The position numbers and the translations under genes were made by a program. A stretch of 43,749 bases of DNA from a virus: positions 1 through 43,749 of IMG/VR virus record IMGVR_UViG_3300006844_000019, one strand, 5' to 3'. Shown in pieces: positions 41,483 through 43,749 of the stretch (position 1 is the first letter of the stretch; each line of letters opens with the position of its first letter). Under the pieces are notes generated by a model, which saw only the letters and a program-made list of their open reading frames with translations, did not search any database and was not told the DNA's origin.

Positions 41483-41498
41483 CCCGCCCACGGGCGGG
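41483..41498 (+). promoter_or_regulatory. 5' leader hairpin
   Basis: CCCGCCC-AC-GGGCGGG, a perfect inverted repeat ending four bases before the AGGAGG ribosome binding site (41503-41508) of the next gene. It could protect the 5' end or affect translation. Confidence 0.5.
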
Positions 41499-41514
41499 CA
41501 CTCAGGAGGACCCA

Positions 41515-41955
41515 ATGTCCACGTCAGAAACAGCCAAACGGCTCGCAGAGCAATTCCCAGTCGGCACCCGCGTCCGCACCAACGACAAGTTCGGTGGCGT
41601 GAACGCGGAGGCCGCCGTGGTCAACCACAGCAACTACATCCACCTCGTGTTCGACGAGACCTACGCGACGACGCCGCCCAGCTACGTCTGGTACGTCACC
41701 GAGCGCGAGATCGATAAGATCCCGGCGCAACCGGCACGGCATCGCGCCGACGTGAACCGCGTCCACTTCTACTACAACGGGCGCAAGCGTTCGGGCATCC
41801 TGAACAGCATCCAGATCCACCCCTCCACCCACAACATCCTCATGTGGGTGCGCGAGGACACCACCGGCGATCTCAAGGCCTTCAACCTCGAACGCCTTGG
41901 AGCCCCCACCTTCACCGGCGCGCGGGAGGTCAGGGTCGAGGGGGTGACGGCATGA
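41515..41955 (+). CDS. Hypothetical protein
   Basis: A 146-residue protein. The ATG at 41515 follows AGGAGG and its own promoter. The frame is open back to an ATG at 41362 which also has AAGGAG, so a 197-residue form is possible, but the extra residues read like non-coding DNA. Beta-rich body (TRVRTNDKFGGVNAEAAVV, IHLVFDETYATTPPSYVWYV), perhaps an SH3-like barrel. No family recognised. Confidence 0.65.
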   Translation: MSTSETAKRLAEQFPVGTRVRTNDKFGGVNAEAAVVNHSNYIHLVFDETYATTPPSYVWYVTEREIDKIPAQPARHRADVNRVHFYYNGRKRSGILNSIQIHPSTHNILMWVREDTTGDLKAFNLERLGAPTFTGAREVRVEGVTA

Positions 41956-42041
41956 AGCCCCTCATTCTCTGCACCGGCCCGCATTATGTCGGCACCCGTG
42001 CCTGGATTGCCGCCATTTGGAGGCAGCATGCGCGAGTGTAG
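41952..42041 (+). CDS. 29-residue small ORF
   Basis: MKPLILCTGPHYVGTRAWIA, ending WRQHARV. ATG overlaps the preceding stop. Its start has the same 14 bases as the start of the ATPase gene at 43617. May be a truncated copy of a P-loop gene start or a leader peptide. Weak evidence. Confidence 0.35.
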   Translation: MKPLILCTGPHYVGTRAWIAAIWRQHARV

Positions 42042-42252
42042 CGGCTGGATCTCCATTCTCTCCTGCCACCACTGCGGCTCGAATGCCGTCAAGGGCAAGC
42101 CCCCGAAGTGCGCCGCGTGTGGGGTCTTCCGACGCCACCCCGACCTCCTCCGGTGCGAGATGCCCCTGGAGGTCGAGTCAGTCTCTTGCGACACATGCCA
42201 TTACCCAACACCTCACCCGCGGGAGATGGAGTTCACCGCGGCCGACGCCTAG
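42028..42252 (+). CDS. Zinc-ribbon protein
   Basis: A 74-residue protein with three Cys pairs: CHHC, CAAC and CDTC (then H), enough for one or two zinc sites. ATG at 42028 preceded by GGAGG at only four bases. Overlaps the small ORF by 14 bases. Function unknown; possibly nucleic acid binding. Confidence 0.6.
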   Translation: MRECSGWISILSCHHCGSNAVKGKPPKCAACGVFRRHPDLLRCEMPLEVESVSCDTCHYPTPHPREMEFTAADA

Positions 42253-42256
42253 ACCC

Positions 42257-42471
42257 GTCTCACAGTCTCATCCGTCTCACGGGCGGATGAGACTGTCTCA
42301 TTCCGTGAGACTGCTGTAACCCAAGGAGGGACAATGAGTTTCGGTAAGCCGCGGTGGAATCTCATTCTCGTCGTGAGACAGCCGCAACCTCATGTCCCTC
42401 AAGCACTTAACTCAAAAACCACGCACGAGTCTCATCGACCCTCTCCCCTCTCTTAAGAGGGGAGGTGAGAC
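42257..42471. repeat. Cluster of nine GTCTCA / TGAGAC boxes
   Basis: GTCTCA at 42257, 42265, 42274, 42295, 42429; TGAGAC at 42288, 42306, 42374, 42466. Pairs form two large hairpins. One is AGTCTCATCCG / CGGATGAGACT (42264-42274 and 42284-42294, 11 bp perfect). The other is GTCTCA ... TGAGAC (42429 to 42471) closing an inner CTCCCCTC/GAGGGGAG stem (42443-42464). A cis-acting site for a binding protein is likely. Confidence 0.75.
42334..42456 (+). CDS. 40-residue small ORF within the repeat cluster
   Basis: MSFGKPRWNLILVVRQPQPH, ending HRPSPLS. It has a strong AAGGAGG site (42323-42329), but its codons include several of the repeat boxes. May be a leader peptide or not translated at all. Confidence 0.35.
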   Translation: MSFGKPRWNLILVVRQPQPHVPQALNSKTTHESHRPSPLS

Positions 42472-42525
42472 GACGTGCGAGACAGGATGAGAAAATGGCA
42501 CACGTCAAGCGCGTACCCCCAAGGC

Positions 42526-42554
42526 TTGACAGCCTCGGCCGTCTGTGATATAAT
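42526..42554 (+). promoter_or_regulatory. Perfect-consensus sigma70 promoter with operator palindrome
   Basis: TTGACA (42526-42531), 17-base spacer, TATAAT (42549-42554), both hexamers exact. AGGCT-TGAC-AGCCT (42522-42535) is a perfect inverted repeat on the -35 box, a probable operator. Drives the ParB-like gene, ATG 22 bases on. Confidence 0.9.
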
Positions 42555-42576
42555 TCCAAAGTCAAAGGAGGAACCC

Positions 42577-43020
42577 ATGGCAATCCATGCAAAACGCAAG
42601 TCGCTCCCCCTTGCCGCGTTGCGGTACTCCCATCGCATCAACCGACGGCAGGCGCGGGAGATTCAGGAGAGCACGCGCCCGAAGCCCCCGATCCTCGTGA
42701 TCGAATCCCGCACCGGGCGCACCTACCAAATCCTCGACGGGCACCACCGGGTGTCCGCCCTCCGCCGGGCCGGTGCCACGCATGTCACGGCCTTCGTCAT
42801 TCCCCGCTCCGCCTACCTCACCTACGCCGACCGCCTGGAGTGGTGGGACGATATGCGCTATCGCACCATCGGGTGCCAAGACCTCGACGCCGTCACCTAT
42901 GTCCAACTCCAGGGCAAGCGGCGGCGGTACGACGGGGTGCGCGGCAACCGCGCCGGTCGCACTCTCCTCAGACAATGGGCGCAAGATGGTTCACGAAGAG
43001 GAGAACTCATCTCATGGTAA
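42577..43020 (+). CDS. ParB/sulfiredoxin-like nuclease-domain protein
   Basis: A 147-residue protein with the ParB-like core PPILVIESRTGRTYQILDGH, then HRVSALRRAGATHVTAFVI (DGHHR at 54-58). Only the N-terminal ParB-like domain is present; there is no HTH or dimerisation domain. Phage members may be CTP/ATP-binding switches, nucleases or regulators. ATG with AAAGGAGG upstream; the longer frame is not needed. Confidence 0.8.
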   Translation: MAIHAKRKSLPLAALRYSHRINRRQAREIQESTRPKPPILVIESRTGRTYQILDGHHRVSALRRAGATHVTAFVIPRSAYLTYADRLEWWDDMRYRTIGCQDLDAVTYVQLQGKRRRYDGVRGNRAGRTLLRQWAQDGSRRGELISW

Positions 43021-43265
43021 GGCGTAAACTCAACGACCGCAGCGAACGGGAGACCGTCATCATTCTCAACGACCTCGGGGAGATCAGTGTCACCTCGAAC
43101 TCCCCAACACAAATGCGCCGGTTGAAACGCCGCTTAGGCGCGCCGCTCATCGAGGAAGATAGCGGCATGTTTGCGCAATGGGAAATCGACACCACCACAC
43201 ACCGGGTCGTGCTGCCCTCGAAGAGACGCGCGCGCCCCATCAAGGAGACTCCCGCCAATGGCTAA
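43014..43265 (+). CDS. Hypothetical 83-residue protein
   Basis: MVRRKLNDRSERETVIILND is followed by SPTQMRRLKRRLGAPLIEED and WEIDTTTHRVVLPSKRR. Its ATG overlaps the preceding TAA region by seven bases (ATGGTAA). Basic. No family recognised. Confidence 0.6.
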   Translation: MVRRKLNDRSERETVIILNDLGEISVTSNSPTQMRRLKRRLGAPLIEEDSGMFAQWEIDTTTHRVVLPSKRRARPIKETPANG

Positions 43266-43617
43266 GGCCACCGTCACCACTGAACCCATCAAGAAAGAAC
43301 TCGTCGTGAATGAGGACGTGTACCGTCTCGAACTCACCCGCGATGAGGCCATCGCAATCTTCTCTCTCGTCGGCAAAGTCGGTATTGGCACCGAGAACCC
43401 CGAACTCGACCGCGCCTCCTGGCGCGTGTTCGACGCCCTCCAGAAAACGGGCGTCCTTCGCTACAGCGACTCCCTCAAACTCACCATCGAGAGAAGCATA
43501 AGCCCGCGCGACACTTCTCTCACCTTCACGAAAGAGTCCTCGCGTCTGTACAACCAGTACTACGCGCCGGGCCAGATCCAGAACCCCATGCCCGCACCGA
43601 AGGGATCGCCCTGCTAA
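43258..43617 (+). CDS. Hypothetical 119-residue protein
   Basis: Charged N-terminus, then YRLELTRDEAIAIFSLVGKVGIGTENPELDRASWRVFDALQKTGVL, a helical domain. Starts at ATG 43258, overlapping the previous stop, and its TAA overlaps the next ATG. No family recognised. Confidence 0.6.
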   Translation: MAKATVTTEPIKKELVVNEDVYRLELTRDEAIAIFSLVGKVGIGTENPELDRASWRVFDALQKTGVLRYSDSLKLTIERSISPRDTSLTFTKESSRLYNQYYAPGQIQNPMPAPKGSPC

Positions 43618-43749
43618 TGAAGCCCCTCATCCTAGAGAACGCCGGAACTCTAGCCAACATCAGCAAGCCCCCCATGCTGATCGATGAGGTATTGCCTGTG
43701 GGGTCGATCACTTGCGTGGTCGGCCCCACCTATTCCGGCAAGACTTTCT
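43617..43749 (+). CDS. P-loop ATPase (RepA-like helicase candidate), cut by right edge
   Basis: The first 44 residues are visible: MKPLILENAGTLANISKPPM, then LIDEVLPVGSITCVVGPTYSGKTF. Walker A GPTYSGKT sits near residue 36, after a strand, as in RecA/RepA-like hexameric helicases. In phage and plasmid operons such helicases are commonly followed by an AEP primase, which is the first complete gene at the left end of the window. Start overlaps the preceding TAA (TAATG). Confidence 0.7.
   Translation, partial: MKPLILENAGTLANISKPPMLIDEVLPVGSITCVVGPTYSGKTF

Noticed and set aside
41362-41514. Separate gene starting at ATG 41362
   Set aside because: It is in frame with the 41515 gene, its residues look non-coding, and a promoter, hairpin and AGGAGG lie inside it; kept only as an alternative start.

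Overview
The window reads as most of the genome of a lytic, short-tailed (podovirus-like) bacteriophage with high GC. The evidence is a terminase large subunit, a portal, a scaffold-like protein, an SU10-type major capsid protein, adaptor and nozzle candidates and a holin/lysozyme cassette, with no tape-measure protein, tail sheath, integrase or repressor visible. Consensus sigma70-like promoters and a GTA-type three-TM holin suggest a bacterial host, perhaps a proteobacterium. The host cannot be named from the sequence.

Layout. Plus-strand genes run from about 37.9 kb to the right end and again from the left edge to 9.9 kb. They form one replication/metabolism arm if the map is circular. The arm holds a P-loop ATPase cut by the right edge, an archaeo-eukaryotic-type primase, a Sak4-like recombination ATPase, an HNH/endonuclease VII-like protein, family A DNA polymerase with proofreading, a DEDDh exonuclease, nucleotide-metabolism-like genes, and sugar epimerase and glycosyltransferase-like genes. 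Minus-strand genes run from 37.43 kb down to 9.97 kb. In transcription order they are: HTH/TerS-like protein, ClpP-like protease, small basic proteins, lipoprotein, DUF2158, TerL, HNH, exonuclease, portal, scaffold, capsid, glycosyltransferase, adaptor, nozzle, fibres, internal virion proteins, holin, glycoside hydrolase-like protein and lysozyme. The arms diverge at 37.43-37.92 kb (two promoters, palindromes, GCACCCCT iterons) and converge on a bidirectional terminator at 9.91-9.95 kb. Genes are tightly packed, and most start codons overlap the preceding stop (ATGA, GTGA, TTGA, TAATG), so translational coupling is the rule.

Accessory region. Between 37.9 and 43.6 kb lie poorly known small genes, a SprT-like metalloprotease, a thioredoxin-reductase-like flavoprotein without its redox cysteines, a ParB-like protein and three strong promoters. 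A complete type II hammerhead ribozyme lies between two genes at 39,843-39,903; every core nucleotide and three stems can be read directly. The other outstanding items are a tRNA-Ile(GAU) lying wholly inside the coding frame of the first late gene, and a cluster of nine GTCTCA/TGAGAC boxes in front of the ParB-like gene.

All assignments come from motif reading by eye; no database search was run.
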